A program made the translations under genes and the position numbers. This document shows positions 32,760-42,584 of a stretch of 60,000 nt of DNA, piece by piece (position 1 is the first letter of the stretch; each line of letters starts with the position of its first letter). Source of the DNA: JAVKBW01 sp964352715 (lineage in GTDB: Bacteria; Pseudomonadota; Alphaproteobacteria; UBA8366; Aestuariispiraceae); assembly GCA_964352715.1 (NCBI GenBank), contig CAYGSU010000015.1, forward strand, positions 1 through 60,000, read 5' to 3'. The notes beneath the pieces were generated by a model that saw only the letters and a program-made list of their open reading frames with translations, searched no databases and was not told the DNA's origin.

Positions 32760-34793
32760 ATGACCTCACAAAATACAGACCCGCTGCTCGACCCTTTCCG
32801 GCTCAAGCATCTTGTACTACGAAACCGCGTAATGTCGACCAGCCACGCGTGTGGTCTTGGCGATCACAATCACATGCCTGCGGATGCCTACCAAGCCTAT
32901 CACGAAGAAAAAGCGCGAGGCGGGCTGGCCCTGAGCATGTTCGGCGGATCGTCCTACGTTTCCGAGGATTCGAAGTGGTCGACCGGCCAGTTGAGCGTGG
33001 CGACGGACAAGGTAATCCCTTATCTGCAGCAGATGTCCGACCGGATTCACGCGCAAGGGGCGGCGACGATGATCCAGATCACCCATCTGGGCAGGCGCGC
33101 GGAAACCAATACCCAGGCGTGGCTGCCGACTATTGCGCCGTCGCCCATTCGCGAGGCTGGTCACCGGTCAATTCCGCGAGAAATGGACCGCGGCGAAATC
33201 GACCGCGTGGTGAGAGAGTTTGGCGAGGCAGCCCGTCGCTGCAAGGAAGGCGGACTCGACGGTCTGGAGACGATGGTTCACGGACATTTGATCGGTCAGT
33301 TCATGTCACCGGCCACAAATCGCCGCACGGACGGGTTTGGCGGCAGCGTCGAAAACCGCGCCCGATTCGGCCTGATGGTGCATGAGGAAATCCGACGGCG
33401 CACCGGTGACGATTTTATCGTCGGTATGCGTGTCGCGATCGACGAAGGCATGAAGGACGGGTCGGACTTCGAAGATTGCCTTGCACTGGTCCGGTTGTTC
33501 AAGGATGCCGGGCTGATCGATTTCGTGAATGCTAATTACGGCCGGCTGGATACCGAATATGTGCTGGTCAAAGATTGCATGCCGGGCATGCAGTCGCGCA
33601 CCGCGCCCTGGCTGGAACGCGCCGGGGCGTTCAAGAAGGAAATCGGCTTACCGGTTTTTCATGCCGCGAAGATCAACGATATCGCAACAGCCAGGCATGC
33701 GATTCGCGACGGGTTACTGGATATGGTCGCGATGACGCGGGCGCATATCGCCGATCCGCACATTGTCGCCAAGCTGATGCGTGGCGAGGAAAATCGGATC
33801 CGTCCCTGTGTCGGCGCCACACATTGCATGGGCGAGCACAGACCGACCTGTCTGCACAACCCGGCAACCGGGCGTGAACGTTTCTGGCCGCAGCAAGTAC
33901 CCCGCACCGATGGTCAGCTCCGCAAGGTTGTGATTGTCGGCGGTGGGCCGGCTGGCTGCGAAGCGGCGCGGGTCGCGGCGGAACGAGGCCATAATGTCGT
34001 ACTTTTCGAGGCTGCGAACGAATTGGGCGGTCAGTTACGATTGGCAGACAAAGCAACGTGGCGGCGCGATATTACGAGCATAATCGCGTGGCGGATTGCT
34101 GAATTTGAACATTTGGGCGTCGATGTGCGGCTCAACACCTATGCCGAAGCGAGCGATATTCTGGCCGAACAGCCGGATGTGGTGATCGTTGCGACCGGCG
34201 GCGTGCCGAATATGGAAACCGTGCCGGGCAGCGATCTTTGCCTCAGCGGCTGGGATATCCTTGGCGGTGCAGCGCAGTCTGCTGATACGGTTATCGTCTA
34301 TGACGATACGGGGCGTCACCCGGCGCCCACTGTGGCCGAGATGCTGGCGCGGCAGGGCAAGTCCGTCAGTTATGTCATGATTGACGATTTGCCGGCCAAG
34401 GAACTCGCTTATGGCGAGCGGGTAATCTGGAAGAAGAGGCTGCTGGAAGAGGGAATTACGCCGCGTGGCGACAGCCGGCTGGTTTCGGTCGAACGCTCGG
34501 GCAATAAGTTGGCCGCAACCTTTATCAGCGAACTGACCGACGAGGAATTTCGGCTCGAAGCCGGCTCCGTGGTGGTCGAAACCGGCACGATGCCGGCGGA
34601 CGACGTGTACCATGACCTGGCGACAGGCGCGGCAAACAGAGGCGTCATGGATGTGAATGCTCTTGCCGGAGGCAATCCGCAGCCCGGCCTTGAAGAGGAC
34701 GGCTACACCGTCTTCCGGATCGGCGATGCAGCGGGCAGCCGGAATGTCGCTTCGGCGATGTTTGACGCCCTGAGGCTGTGTTCCCGACTTTAG
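32760..34793 (+). CDS. FMN/FAD/4Fe-4S oxidoreductase of the trimethylamine dehydrogenase class (DgcA/N-methylproline demethylase-like)
   Basis: 677 residues. The N-terminal half (about 10-370) is an old yellow enzyme-like TIM barrel with HLGRRAETN and HGHLIGQFMSP. The Fe-S loop RPCVGATHCMGEHRPTCLHNPATGRE-type cysteines lie near 360-380, with a Cx5C spacing like that of DgcA/StcD-type demethylases. The C-terminal half has a VVIVGGGPAGCEAARVA dinucleotide site near 390. Relatives oxidatively demethylate dimethylglycine or N-methylproline, which fits the betaine importer at 20-24 kb. The precise substrate is not proven. No clear ribosome binding site is seen. Confidence 0.85.
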   Translation: MTSQNTDPLLDPFRLKHLVLRNRVMSTSHACGLGDHNHMPADAYQAYHEEKARGGLALSMFGGSSYVSEDSKWSTGQLSVATDKVIPYLQQMSDRIHAQGAATMIQITHLGRRAETNTQAWLPTIAPSPIREAGHRSIPREMDRGEIDRVVREFGEAARRCKEGGLDGLETMVHGHLIGQFMSPATNRRTDGFGGSVENRARFGLMVHEEIRRRTGDDFIVGMRVAIDEGMKDGSDFEDCLALVRLFKDAGLIDFVNANYGRLDTEYVLVKDCMPGMQSRTAPWLERAGAFKKEIGLPVFHAAKINDIATARHAIRDGLLDMVAMTRAHIADPHIVAKLMRGEENRIRPCVGATHCMGEHRPTCLHNPATGRERFWPQQVPRTDGQLRKVVIVGGGPAGCEAARVAAERGHNVVLFEAANELGGQLRLADKATWRRDITSIIAWRIAEFEHLGVDVRLNTYAEASDILAEQPDVVIVATGGVPNMETVPGSDLCLSGWDILGGAAQSADTVIVYDDTGRHPAPTVAEMLARQGKSVSYVMIDDLPAKELAYGERVIWKKRLLEEGITPRGDSRLVSVERSGNKLAATFISELTDEEFRLEAGSVVVETGTMPADDVYHDLATGAANRGVMDVNALAGGNPQPGLEEDGYTVFRIGDAAGSRNVASAMFDALRLCSRL

Positions 34794-34801
34794 GCCTGTG
34801 T

Positions 34802-35668
34802 TCAGGCGTCTTTCGCTTTCAGGAACGTCCGGATCAGATCGCGATACCGGTCACCGCTGAAGCTGGGAAAATGGCCGCCGTGGACGGTCCGAACCGGCAG
34901 ATTGTAGATGCGCTTCATGGAGGCGACATAGGCCGCGACATCGTCTTCAATCAACGGGCCGTCGTAAATCATGTCACCGGAGAACAGAATGCGTGTTTCG
35001 GCCTCCCAGAGCATGATCTGGCCTGCGGAATGGCCCGGTGTATGAATGACTTCAAATATCCGGTTACCGAGATCGACGATATCACCGTCATTTATCAATC
35101 GCGAGGCCGGTGCGTCCTTTACGCTGTAAAGAGCGGACGAGTAGGGAGCCGGTGGCATGCCTGTAAAGATATCATCGGAAACATACTCAGCCGCCGACGT
35201 GTTCTCGCGAGTCGGATCGGCGATGATGCCCGCTTCAGCCGGATGTACCCATTTTTCATCGAATTCATGGTGGCTACCGATATGGTCGAAATGGGTATGG
35301 CTGGCGACGGCGATACAGGGCTTTTCAGTTACCAACGGCACGTGCTGCCGGAGACTCACAACCCCCATGCCGCTGTCGACCAGCATGTCCCTGTCGCTAC
35401 CCCGCACGTGCCAGATGTTGCAGCGGTAAAACGGCTTGATGAAAGGTTCGTCGATGAGGGTGACGCCGTCGTCGATATGGCGCACGCGATACCATGCTTC
35501 CGGTCTGATGTTTTCCAAAGGCCGTGCCTCATCCAGGATGGTGGCGGTTGTCTGTCTGAACCGGATACCGCGCAATACCGATTGCGGCAATAGATTGCAC
35601 GATTTCGCTTCGGTTTTCTGTGGATAAGAAGGCGCAATCTGTTGCGTTTTAGGCGCTGCTAAATACAT
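34802..35668 (-). CDS. Metallo-beta-lactamase-fold hydrolase
   Basis: 288 residues. The metal-binding motif HTHFDHIGSHHEF, the second histidine in HTPGHSAGQI, the aspartate in LFSGDMIYDG and a last histidine in VHGGHFPSF are all present, so the binuclear zinc site is intact. The frame opens at ATG 35668, only 20 bases from parC, but the first 40 residues do not look conserved and the true start may be a non-ATG codon further in. It converges on the demethylase gene. The substrate is unknown; glyoxalase II- or lactonase-like activity is possible. Confidence 0.83.
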   Translation of the reverse strand: MYLAAPKTQQIAPSYPQKTEAKSCNLLPQSVLRGIRFRQTTATILDEARPLENIRPEAWYRVRHIDDGVTLIDEPFIKPFYRCNIWHVRGSDRDMLVDSGMGVVSLRQHVPLVTEKPCIAVASHTHFDHIGSHHEFDEKWVHPAEAGIIADPTRENTSAAEYVSDDIFTGMPPAPYSSALYSVKDAPASRLINDGDIVDLGNRIFEVIHTPGHSAGQIMLWEAETRILFSGDMIYDGPLIEDDVAAYVASMKRIYNLPVRTVHGGHFPSFSGDRYRDLIRTFLKAKDA

Positions 35669-35688
35669 TATCTGGTAGGAGAAAGTTC

Positions 35689-37917
35689 ATGCCCCCATCA
35701 GAACCATCGACCGCTGAAATTCGCCCGATCGCCTTTGCCGAGGCGCTGTCGGAACGCTATCTGGCCTATGCGATGTCGACCATCACCTCGCGCTCGTTGC
35801 CGGATGTGCGCGACGGGTTGAAGCCGGTGCATCGCCGTCTGTTGCATGCAATGCGTGAACTGAAGCTGAATCCGGATGCCGGTTTCAAGAAATGCGCCCG
35901 CATCGTCGGTGATGTCATGGGTAAGTACCATCCGCATGGCGATCAGGCGATTTACGACGCCATGGTGCGGCTGGCCCAGGCATTTGCGGTGCGCTACCCG
36001 CTGGTCGATGGTCAGGGCAATTTCGGCAATATCGACGGCGATAACCCGGCGGCCATGCGCTATACAGAAGCGCGCCTGACCGCCATCGCCAAGCTGCTGC
36101 TGGAAGGCATCGACGAGGACGCCGTCGATTTCAGGGCGACCTATGACGGTGAGGGTGAGGAACCGGTCGTTCTGCCGGCGAATTTCCCGAACCTGCTGGC
36201 GAATGGTGCGGCGGGGATTGCCGTCGGCATGGCGACCAGCATCCCGCCGCACAATGCCGCCGAGCTGTGCGACGCCCTGTTGCACCTGATCAAGGCGCCG
36301 AATGCCGGGTTCGACAAGCTGGTTGACCTGGTGCCCGGCCCTGATTTCCCGACCGGCGGCATTCTCTGCGAAGACCGGGAAACCGTTCTGGAAGCTTACA
36401 GGACCGGCAAGGGCGGTTTCCGCATTCGCGCCCGGTGGGAAGTTGAGCCGTTGAAGGGCGGTGTCTGGCAGATCGCCATCACCGAAATTCCCTACCAGGT
36501 CCAGAAAGCCAAGCTGATCGAACGCATCGCCGAGCTGATCCAGAACCGCAAGATAGCGACGCTGGAGGATATCCGCGATGAATCCGCCGAAGACGTGCGT
36601 GTCGTCCTGGTGCCGAGGTCACGCAATGTCGATCCGGATGTGCTGATGGAATCGCTGTTCCGGCAGACCGAACTTGAAAGCCGGTTTTCGCTGAACATGA
36701 ACGTGCTGGCCGACGGCGGACGGGTGCCGCGGGTGATGAACCTGCGGGAAGTGCTGCGCGCCTTTCTCGATCACCGGCAGGATGTGCTGCTTCGCCGGTC
36801 GAACAACCGGCTGAAGGATATCGAGCGCCGGCTGGAAATCCTAGAAGGCTATATCATCTGCTACCTCAATCTCGACGAGGTGATTCGCATCGTGCGCGAG
36901 GAGGATGAACCGAAGGTGGAACTGATCAAGGCCTTCAAACTGACGGATTTGCAGGCGGAATCAATCCTGAACATGCGGTTGCGCGCCCTGCGCAAACTGG
37001 AAGAAATGGAAATCCGCAAGGAACACGATGCCCTGTCGGACGAGCGCAAGAACCTGACGGAGCTAGTCGCCGACGAAAAACTGCAATGGAAACATATCAG
37101 TGGTGAGATTTCGGAGATCAGGAAACAGGTCGGCAAGGATACAGCGCTCGGCCGCAGGCGCACCGATATCGGCGATGCGCCGACCGCTGTTGTGGTGCCG
37201 CTGGAAGCGATGATCGAGCGCGAGCCGGTAACGGTGGTCTGCTCGAAAAAAGGCTGGGTGCGGGCGATGAAGGGGCACATGGCGGCGGATTCTGAAATCA
37301 AGTACAAGGAAGGTGACGGGCCGCGCTTCCTGCTGCACGCGCAAACGACGGACAAGCTTTTGGTTTTCGCCACCAATGGCCGGTTCTATACGATCGGTTG
37401 CGACAAGCTGCCGGGCGGGCGCGGGCATGGCGAGCCGCTGAGGCTACAGGTCGATCTGTCGAACGACCACGATATCGTCACCCTGCTGATCCACGATTCC
37501 GACAGGAAGCTTCTTGTCGCCAGTTCCGACGGCCGTGGCTTCATCGCGCCGGAGGCGGATGTGGTCGCTCAGACCCGGACCGGTAAACAGGTTCTGAACG
37601 TTTCCGGCGATGTCGAAGCGGCGGTCTGTACGCCGGTGGCCGGCGATACGGTCGCGGTGGTCGGAGAGAACCGTAAGCTCCTGCTGTTCGGGATAGATGA
37701 GATACCGGAAATGACGCGCGGCAAGGGCGTTATCTTGCAGAAGTACCGCGATGGCGGCATGGCCGATGTCAAGGTGTTCAACAAGGCGGATGGGTTGACC
37801 TGGGCATCGGGGGATCGAACCCGAACGGTAACCGATCTGCTGGATTGGGAAGGCAAACGGGCGCAGGCCGGGCGTATGCCGCCCCCCGGCTTTCCGAGAT
37901 CCAACAAATTCGGGTAA
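35689..37917 (+). CDS. parC: DNA topoisomerase IV subunit A
   Basis: 742 residues. The opening YLAYAMSTITSRSLPDVRDGLKPVHRR is diagnostic of the GyrA/ParC family, with the active-site tyrosine in AAMRYTEARLT (Tyr125). The C-terminal beta-pinwheel is short and lacks the GyrA box, favouring ParC over GyrA. The quinolone-determining region is in the HPHGDQAIYDAMVRLAQ stretch. It decatenates chromosomes with ParE, which is not in the window. The ATG follows TAGGAGAAAGTTC. Confidence 0.93.
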   Translation: MPPSEPSTAEIRPIAFAEALSERYLAYAMSTITSRSLPDVRDGLKPVHRRLLHAMRELKLNPDAGFKKCARIVGDVMGKYHPHGDQAIYDAMVRLAQAFAVRYPLVDGQGNFGNIDGDNPAAMRYTEARLTAIAKLLLEGIDEDAVDFRATYDGEGEEPVVLPANFPNLLANGAAGIAVGMATSIPPHNAAELCDALLHLIKAPNAGFDKLVDLVPGPDFPTGGILCEDRETVLEAYRTGKGGFRIRARWEVEPLKGGVWQIAITEIPYQVQKAKLIERIAELIQNRKIATLEDIRDESAEDVRVVLVPRSRNVDPDVLMESLFRQTELESRFSLNMNVLADGGRVPRVMNLREVLRAFLDHRQDVLLRRSNNRLKDIERRLEILEGYIICYLNLDEVIRIVREEDEPKVELIKAFKLTDLQAESILNMRLRALRKLEEMEIRKEHDALSDERKNLTELVADEKLQWKHISGEISEIRKQVGKDTALGRRRTDIGDAPTAVVVPLEAMIEREPVTVVCSKKGWVRAMKGHMAADSEIKYKEGDGPRFLLHAQTTDKLLVFATNGRFYTIGCDKLPGGRGHGEPLRLQVDLSNDHDIVTLLIHDSDRKLLVASSDGRGFIAPEADVVAQTRTGKQVLNVSGDVEAAVCTPVAGDTVAVVGENRKLLLFGIDEIPEMTRGKGVILQKYRDGGMADVKVFNKADGLTWASGDRTRTVTDLLDWEGKRAQAGRMPPPGFPRSNKFG

Positions 37918-38006
37918 AAGGACGCGTGACCAACAAGGGGCTTTTCGTCTTGGGCGACGCTGAATATAGTTTCGGCCAGCAGGATTTCGATTAACAGGGG
38001 GCTATA

Positions 38007-38600
38007 ATGGCGCAATCGACCGCATACTTTCCGACACTCCTCGATACTGTCTGGGATTCGTCCCGCAGCAGCCGTTGGATGCGCTCCCTCTTGATCACGC
38101 TGGGGGGCAGCCTGCTGTTGACCGCTGCCGCCAAGCTTCAGGTTCCGTTCTATCCGGTGCCGATGACCATGACGACCTTTGCGGTCCTGTTCCTTGGCAT
38201 GGCCTGCGGGTGGCGTCTCGGTGGCTCGATCGTGCTGTTTTATCTGGTCCAGGGCGCAGCAGGCCTGCCGGTCTTCGCCGGAACCCCGGAAAAAGGCATG
38301 GGTATTGCCTATATGATGGGGCCAACAGGTGGTTATCTGCTCGGTTATTATATCGCGGCGGTTGTTGTGGGCTTTCTTGCGGAGCGCGGCTGGGACCGCA
38401 ATATCGTAACCACAGCGGCAGCAATGCTGATCGGCAGCGCCCTGATCTATGTGCCGGGCCTGATCTATCTCGGCGGGTTGTTTGGCTGGGACAAGCCGAT
38501 TCTGGAATGGGGCCTGTATCCTTTCATCCTCGGCGATCTGACCAAGGTTGTCCTGGCGGCTGTGATGCTTCCCCTGCTTTGGAAAGCTGTCAAAAGATAG
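38007..38600 (+). CDS. bioY: Biotin transporter substrate-binding subunit BioY
   Basis: 197 residues with six membrane segments. The family region LQVPFYPVPMTMTTFAVLFLG and FYLVQGAAGLPVFAG is clear, as is GPTGGYLLGYYIAAVVVGF, which carries the biotin-contacting loop. BioY is the S component of ECF-type importers, and in many proteobacteria it works without a dedicated bioMN, as seems the case here. The start follows CAGGGGG. I looked for a BioR operator upstream and did not find one. Confidence 0.93.
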   Translation: MAQSTAYFPTLLDTVWDSSRSSRWMRSLLITLGGSLLLTAAAKLQVPFYPVPMTMTTFAVLFLGMACGWRLGGSIVLFYLVQGAAGLPVFAGTPEKGMGIAYMMGPTGGYLLGYYIAAVVVGFLAERGWDRNIVTTAAAMLIGSALIYVPGLIYLGGLFGWDKPILEWGLYPFILGDLTKVVLAAVMLPLLWKAVKR

Positions 38601-38663
38601 CTATATCAAATTCGACAGGCGGCAGGCTATTGGTCGGTCGCCGGTTTGGAAGATGGCGACACG

Positions 38664-40154
38664 ATGCAACAGCGCATTGATGCTAATGAGCTGTTCCGCA
38701 AAGCAATATCAGCCTTGCAGGCGGGAAAGCCATCCGAGGCTGAATCGTATTGCCGGAAAATCCTGACCCATGTTCCGGGTCAACCGAACGTGCTGCAGAT
38801 CCTTGGACTCGCCCGGTTCGAGCAGAAGGATTATGCCGGCGCTGCCAAACACCTGGAAGCCGCACTGGTTTCCCTTCCCGATGCGCCGGATATTCATCTG
38901 CAACTGGGCAATGCCATAGCCGAGCGGCGGCAATACACAAGGGCGCTGACCCTGTTCGATCGGGCGCTGAAACTGAAACCGGCCTATCCGGAAGCCTGTT
39001 TCAACAAGGGCCGCATCCTCGAAAAAGTCGGGCGGCTCGAAGACGCCAGGGTGGCCCTGGAAGCCTCGCTGGATATCAGGCCGGGATATCTGTCAGCGAT
39101 CTTGAACCTCAGCGCCGTGTTGAAGCAACTGGGTCGCGTCGACGAGGCGATTGATCTCTGCAAGGAGACCCTTGCATCCCATCCTGATCATCCGGGCATG
39201 CACAACAATCTCGGCAATCTTCTGGCCGATAAGGGAGATACGCAGGGAGCGGAAGCCGCTTACCAGAAGGCTGCGGAACTGGACCCGGGTTTTGCTCAGG
39301 CGCGCAGCAATCTCGGTGTCATGTTGTTCGAGCAGGCGCGATATGCGGACGCGCTGAGCAATTTTCAGGCTGTGGATACGGGCTATGCGCGTGGCAAGGT
39401 CGTCGAATGCCTGGCGCATCTCGGGCAGTGGCAGGACTGTGAATCGTTTATTGCCCGGATCGCCCGCAAGGAACCGCGCAATCTGCTGGTTGCAGCGACC
39501 AGCGCCTATCTTGCCAAAGCGCGTGGCAGTGCCGATCCGTTTACGTTCTGCCCGCAGCCATTCGACTTTGTTTCGGTCTATCCCGATCTCGGGGAGGAGT
39601 CAGGGGCTGGCGATCTGATTGCGTCGGTGAAACAGGAAATCCTGCGCAGGGAAACTATCTGGGAGCCTCGCACCTCATCAACCAAGGGTGGGTATCAAAC
39701 GGCGGATACCCTGTTTGACAGACCGGATGGTCCATTGGAGAGGCTTGAGCGGGTGATCCGGTCGAGGATCGACGATTATCTTGCAAATCACGCAGGGTCG
39801 GACTGCCTGCTGATCGCTCAATGGCCAGCAAAGTACCGTTTGCGGGGCTGGTTCGTTCGACTGGTCAAGGGCGGTCATCAGGCATCCCATATCCATCCGG
39901 ATGGCTGGCTCAGCGGCGTTACCTATCTTGACGTACCGGGAGACGAACGGCCGCCGGCGGGTGGCATCGAATTCGGTTTGTATTGCGAATCCTATCCGCT
40001 GCTGGAAAGCGGCGAGGGCCCCAAGAAACAGCATGCGCCCCGCATTGGCGATCTGGTGCTGTTCCCGTCCAGCCTGTATCACCGCACTATCCCCTTCGAC
40101 AGCGAGAGGGAACGGCTGAGCATCGCGTTCGATGTGGTGCCGGTGAGATCCTGA
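38664..40154 (+). CDS. TPR protein with C-terminal 2-oxoglutarate/Fe(II) oxygenase domain
   Basis: 496 residues from the ATG at 38664; a TTG six codons upstream also exists. About six tetratricopeptide repeats run from residue 10 to 250 (for example YPEACFNKGRILEKVGRLED and HPGMHNNLGNLLADKGDTQG). The last 200 residues form a 2OG-FeII_Oxy_5-type domain: the iron ligands lie in ASHIHPDGWLSGVTYLDVP, and the distal histidine and the 2-oxoglutarate arginine in LYHRTIPFDSERERLSIAF. Such proteins may hydroxylate a protein or sugar substrate held by the TPR part. The target is unknown, and neighbours give no clue. Confidence 0.85.
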   Translation: MQQRIDANELFRKAISALQAGKPSEAESYCRKILTHVPGQPNVLQILGLARFEQKDYAGAAKHLEAALVSLPDAPDIHLQLGNAIAERRQYTRALTLFDRALKLKPAYPEACFNKGRILEKVGRLEDARVALEASLDIRPGYLSAILNLSAVLKQLGRVDEAIDLCKETLASHPDHPGMHNNLGNLLADKGDTQGAEAAYQKAAELDPGFAQARSNLGVMLFEQARYADALSNFQAVDTGYARGKVVECLAHLGQWQDCESFIARIARKEPRNLLVAATSAYLAKARGSADPFTFCPQPFDFVSVYPDLGEESGAGDLIASVKQEILRRETIWEPRTSSTKGGYQTADTLFDRPDGPLERLERVIRSRIDDYLANHAGSDCLLIAQWPAKYRLRGWFVRLVKGGHQASHIHPDGWLSGVTYLDVPGDERPPAGGIEFGLYCESYPLLESGEGPKKQHAPRIGDLVLFPSSLYHRTIPFDSERERLSIAFDVVPVRS

Positions 40155-40174
40155 TGCCGTGAACGTGAACCGTT

Positions 40175-42013
40175 CTAGCCGAAAATCGGTGAGGCCATCT
40201 CGAAATTGGAATTGAAGATCACCCGCGGCAGCCAGTTTGCGAGGTCTGGGAAGGCCGCCAGGATGCACAGCGCCAGAATCTGAATGCCGACAAAGGGGAT
40301 GATCCCCTTGTAGATCTGCATCGTGGAGACTTCCGGCGGGGCGACGCCGCGCAGATAGAACAGGGCGAATCCGAAGGGCGGGGTCAGGAACGAGGTTTGC
40401 AGGTTTACCGCCATCATCACGCCCAGCCAGACCGGTGAAATGAAATCGTTGGCCAGAAGTACAGGCGCGACGATCGGCACCACAACGAAGGTGATCTCGA
40501 TAAAGTCGAGAAAGAAGCCGAGCACGAACATCACCAGCATGACCACGAGAATTGCGCCGAATTCACCGCCGGGAAGGCCGGTCAGAATTTCATGCACCAT
40601 ATCGTCGCCGCCGAGGCCCCGGAACACGAGGTTGAACATCGCCGCACCGATCAGGATGGTGAAAACCATCGCTGAAATCTCCATGGTTCCCCGGTTGACG
40701 AGGCGAAGGATGCCGGTCGCCCAGACCCGCCAGGCAGCAACCATGATGCCCCACAGGATCAGCAGGCAGGCGACGACGGCGATGGCGATGGTGAACCAGT
40801 CCGCGCCGGAAATATCGTCACGACGAATGCGCAGATCGAAGCTCGCGGTCATGGCGAGAACGAGAACCAGCCCGACCGCACCGAAATAGATCGCGTGGTT
40901 ACTGGTTGTATCAAGACGGGCGAAGCCCCGGCTTATCAGGCGCGACCGAATGCCCAGATCGAACAGTACGGCCCCGGCGATACCGCCGATCCAGGGGGCC
41001 AGTGGAGAGGCGCTTAATTCGTTGACCAGCAGCACACCGGTGAGGAAGCCGGCAAGGCGCGCGCCCATCAACTGGCTGAACCGGCTGAATCGAGCCGGTT
41101 TCTCCGTTTTCATGACATAGGGCATGTCCAGTTCGCGAACCCGCAGGCCAGCCAGCAGCAAAGCGCCAATTGCGCCCACGGCGGCGGCTTCGGTCGGTGT
41201 GGCGATACCGGCGAAGATCGATCCCAGGACACAGACGATAAGCACAATCGGCGGCACCAGGGCGTGCAGCACCCGTTGCAGCAGCCTGTCGGTCTGCTGC
41301 GGGTCTCGGGGAATGGGCGGGCAATCCTGCGGCCGGATTTTTGCGATGAATATCTGATACAAGAGGTACATGCCGACCAGCATCAGGCCGGGCAGCAGCG
41401 AACCGACGAAAAGATCGCCAACCGAAACCGGTTCGGGCGACCAGTTGCCGATGCTGCGCTGGGCTTCCGAATAGACGCTGGAAATCTGATCGCCCAGAAT
41501 CACCAGCACGATGGAAGGCGGAATGATCTGCCCCAGCGTGCCGGAGGCGCAGATCGTGCCGCAGGCCAGTTTCGGGTCATAGTTGGACCGCAGCATGGTC
41601 GGCAGCGCCAGCAATCCCATGGTCACCACCGTCGCGCCGACAATGCCGGTGGACGCCGCCAGCAGCGCGCCGACAATCGTTACAGACAGGCCCAGCCCGC
41701 CGGGCAGGGCGCCGAAAAGCTGGCCCATCGTTACCAGCAGTTCTTCTGCCACTTTCGACCGTTCCAGCATGACGCCCATGAAGACGAACAACGGTACCGC
41801 CATCAGAATTTCATTCCAGATCGCCCCGCCGAATATGCGGTTCTGGATAAAGCCGATATCGCCGAAGGAAAAGACATCGAAGATCATGCCGAGGGCGGCG
41901 AAGATCAGTGCTGAACCGGACAGGGTGAAGGCCACCGGAAATCCCAGCATCAGGAAGGCGCAGGTGCCGACGAACATGGCGACGATCAGGAAATCAGCCA
42001 TTGCCGACTCCAT
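40175..42013 (-). CDS. dctM: TRAP transporter large permease with central insertion (DctM family)
   Basis: 612 residues from the ATG at 42013, which follows AAGGGGAAGG; an ATG at 42001 is also possible. The family hallmark regions are present: VPLFVFMGVMLERS, GIVGATVVTMGLLALPTML, GTLGQIIPPSIVLVILG and IATPTEAAAVGAIGALLLAG. An extra section of about 150 residues with several membrane segments lies between roughly 290 and 440, which is seen in the long DctM class that accompanies TakP-like binding proteins. It uses a sodium gradient to import the bound acid. Its start overlaps the dctQ stop. Confidence 0.9.
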   Translation of the reverse strand: MESAMADFLIVAMFVGTCAFLMLGFPVAFTLSGSALIFAALGMIFDVFSFGDIGFIQNRIFGGAIWNEILMAVPLFVFMGVMLERSKVAEELLVTMGQLFGALPGGLGLSVTIVGALLAASTGIVGATVVTMGLLALPTMLRSNYDPKLACGTICASGTLGQIIPPSIVLVILGDQISSVYSEAQRSIGNWSPEPVSVGDLFVGSLLPGLMLVGMYLLYQIFIAKIRPQDCPPIPRDPQQTDRLLQRVLHALVPPIVLIVCVLGSIFAGIATPTEAAAVGAIGALLLAGLRVRELDMPYVMKTEKPARFSRFSQLMGARLAGFLTGVLLVNELSASPLAPWIGGIAGAVLFDLGIRSRLISRGFARLDTTSNHAIYFGAVGLVLVLAMTASFDLRIRRDDISGADWFTIAIAVVACLLILWGIMVAAWRVWATGILRLVNRGTMEISAMVFTILIGAAMFNLVFRGLGGDDMVHEILTGLPGGEFGAILVVMLVMFVLGFFLDFIEITFVVVPIVAPVLLANDFISPVWLGVMMAVNLQTSFLTPPFGFALFYLRGVAPPEVSTMQIYKGIIPFVGIQILALCILAAFPDLANWLPRVIFNSNFEMASPIFG

Positions 42014-42563
42014 TGCCTTCCCCTTCGTCGTCCGGCTCGTCAACCAATTCTTCGATAGGGATGCCGGCCAGGATGGCGGCAGAGCGTATGGCGAGCGCCA
42101 GGCCCTGCAGGATCATCAGTACACAGAAAATCAGAATTGAAGATTTTAGTATAAAAATAGCCGGTATGCCACTGGATTCATTGGATGATTCTAGTATTTT
42201 CCATGAGTTAACAGTGTAGGGAAAGGCAAACCATGCGATGGTCAGGCAGACAGGTATCAGAAAACAGCAGACGCCGAACAGATCGACCGCCGCCTTGGTC
42301 TTCGGCTTGGCGACGCTGTAGAAGACATCGACCCTGACATGTCCGCCGCGCAACAGCGTATAGCCGGCACCAAGCATGAACAGAAGGCCGTGCAGATAGA
42401 TTGTGCTTTCCTGAAGGAAGATCGATCCATAGCCGAATACATAGCGAAGGACGACCACCAGAAACTGGATCAGCACCATGAACAGAGCAAACCAGGCGAC
42501 CGACATACCGATCGCCCGGTTGATATCATCCAGCCGCTGAGCGACCTTTGTCAGCGCCTGCAT
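41994..42563 (-). CDS. dctQ: TRAP transporter small permease (DctQ family)
   Basis: 189 residues from the ATG at 42563; a GTG two codons upstream is an alternative. Four membrane segments are visible, with the family pattern FALFMVLIQFLVVVLRYVFG, ESTIYLHGLLFMLGAGYTLLRGGHVRVDV and LKSSILIFCVLMILQGLALAIRS. It joins the large subunit to form the membrane part of the transporter. The C-terminal tail is acidic and rich in Gly and Asn. Confidence 0.88.
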   Translation of the reverse strand: MQALTKVAQRLDDINRAIGMSVAWFALFMVLIQFLVVVLRYVFGYGSIFLQESTIYLHGLLFMLGAGYTLLRGGHVRVDVFYSVAKPKTKAAVDLFGVCCFLIPVCLTIAWFAFPYTVNSWKILESSNESSGIPAIFILKSSILIFCVLMILQGLALAIRSAAILAGIPIEELVDEPDDEGEGNGVGNG

Positions 42564-42584
42564 GCGCACGCTACCTGTCTGGGC

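Noticed and set aside
37918..38006. BioR operator ahead of bioY
   Set aside because: No TTATxxATAA palindrome is found between parC and bioY.
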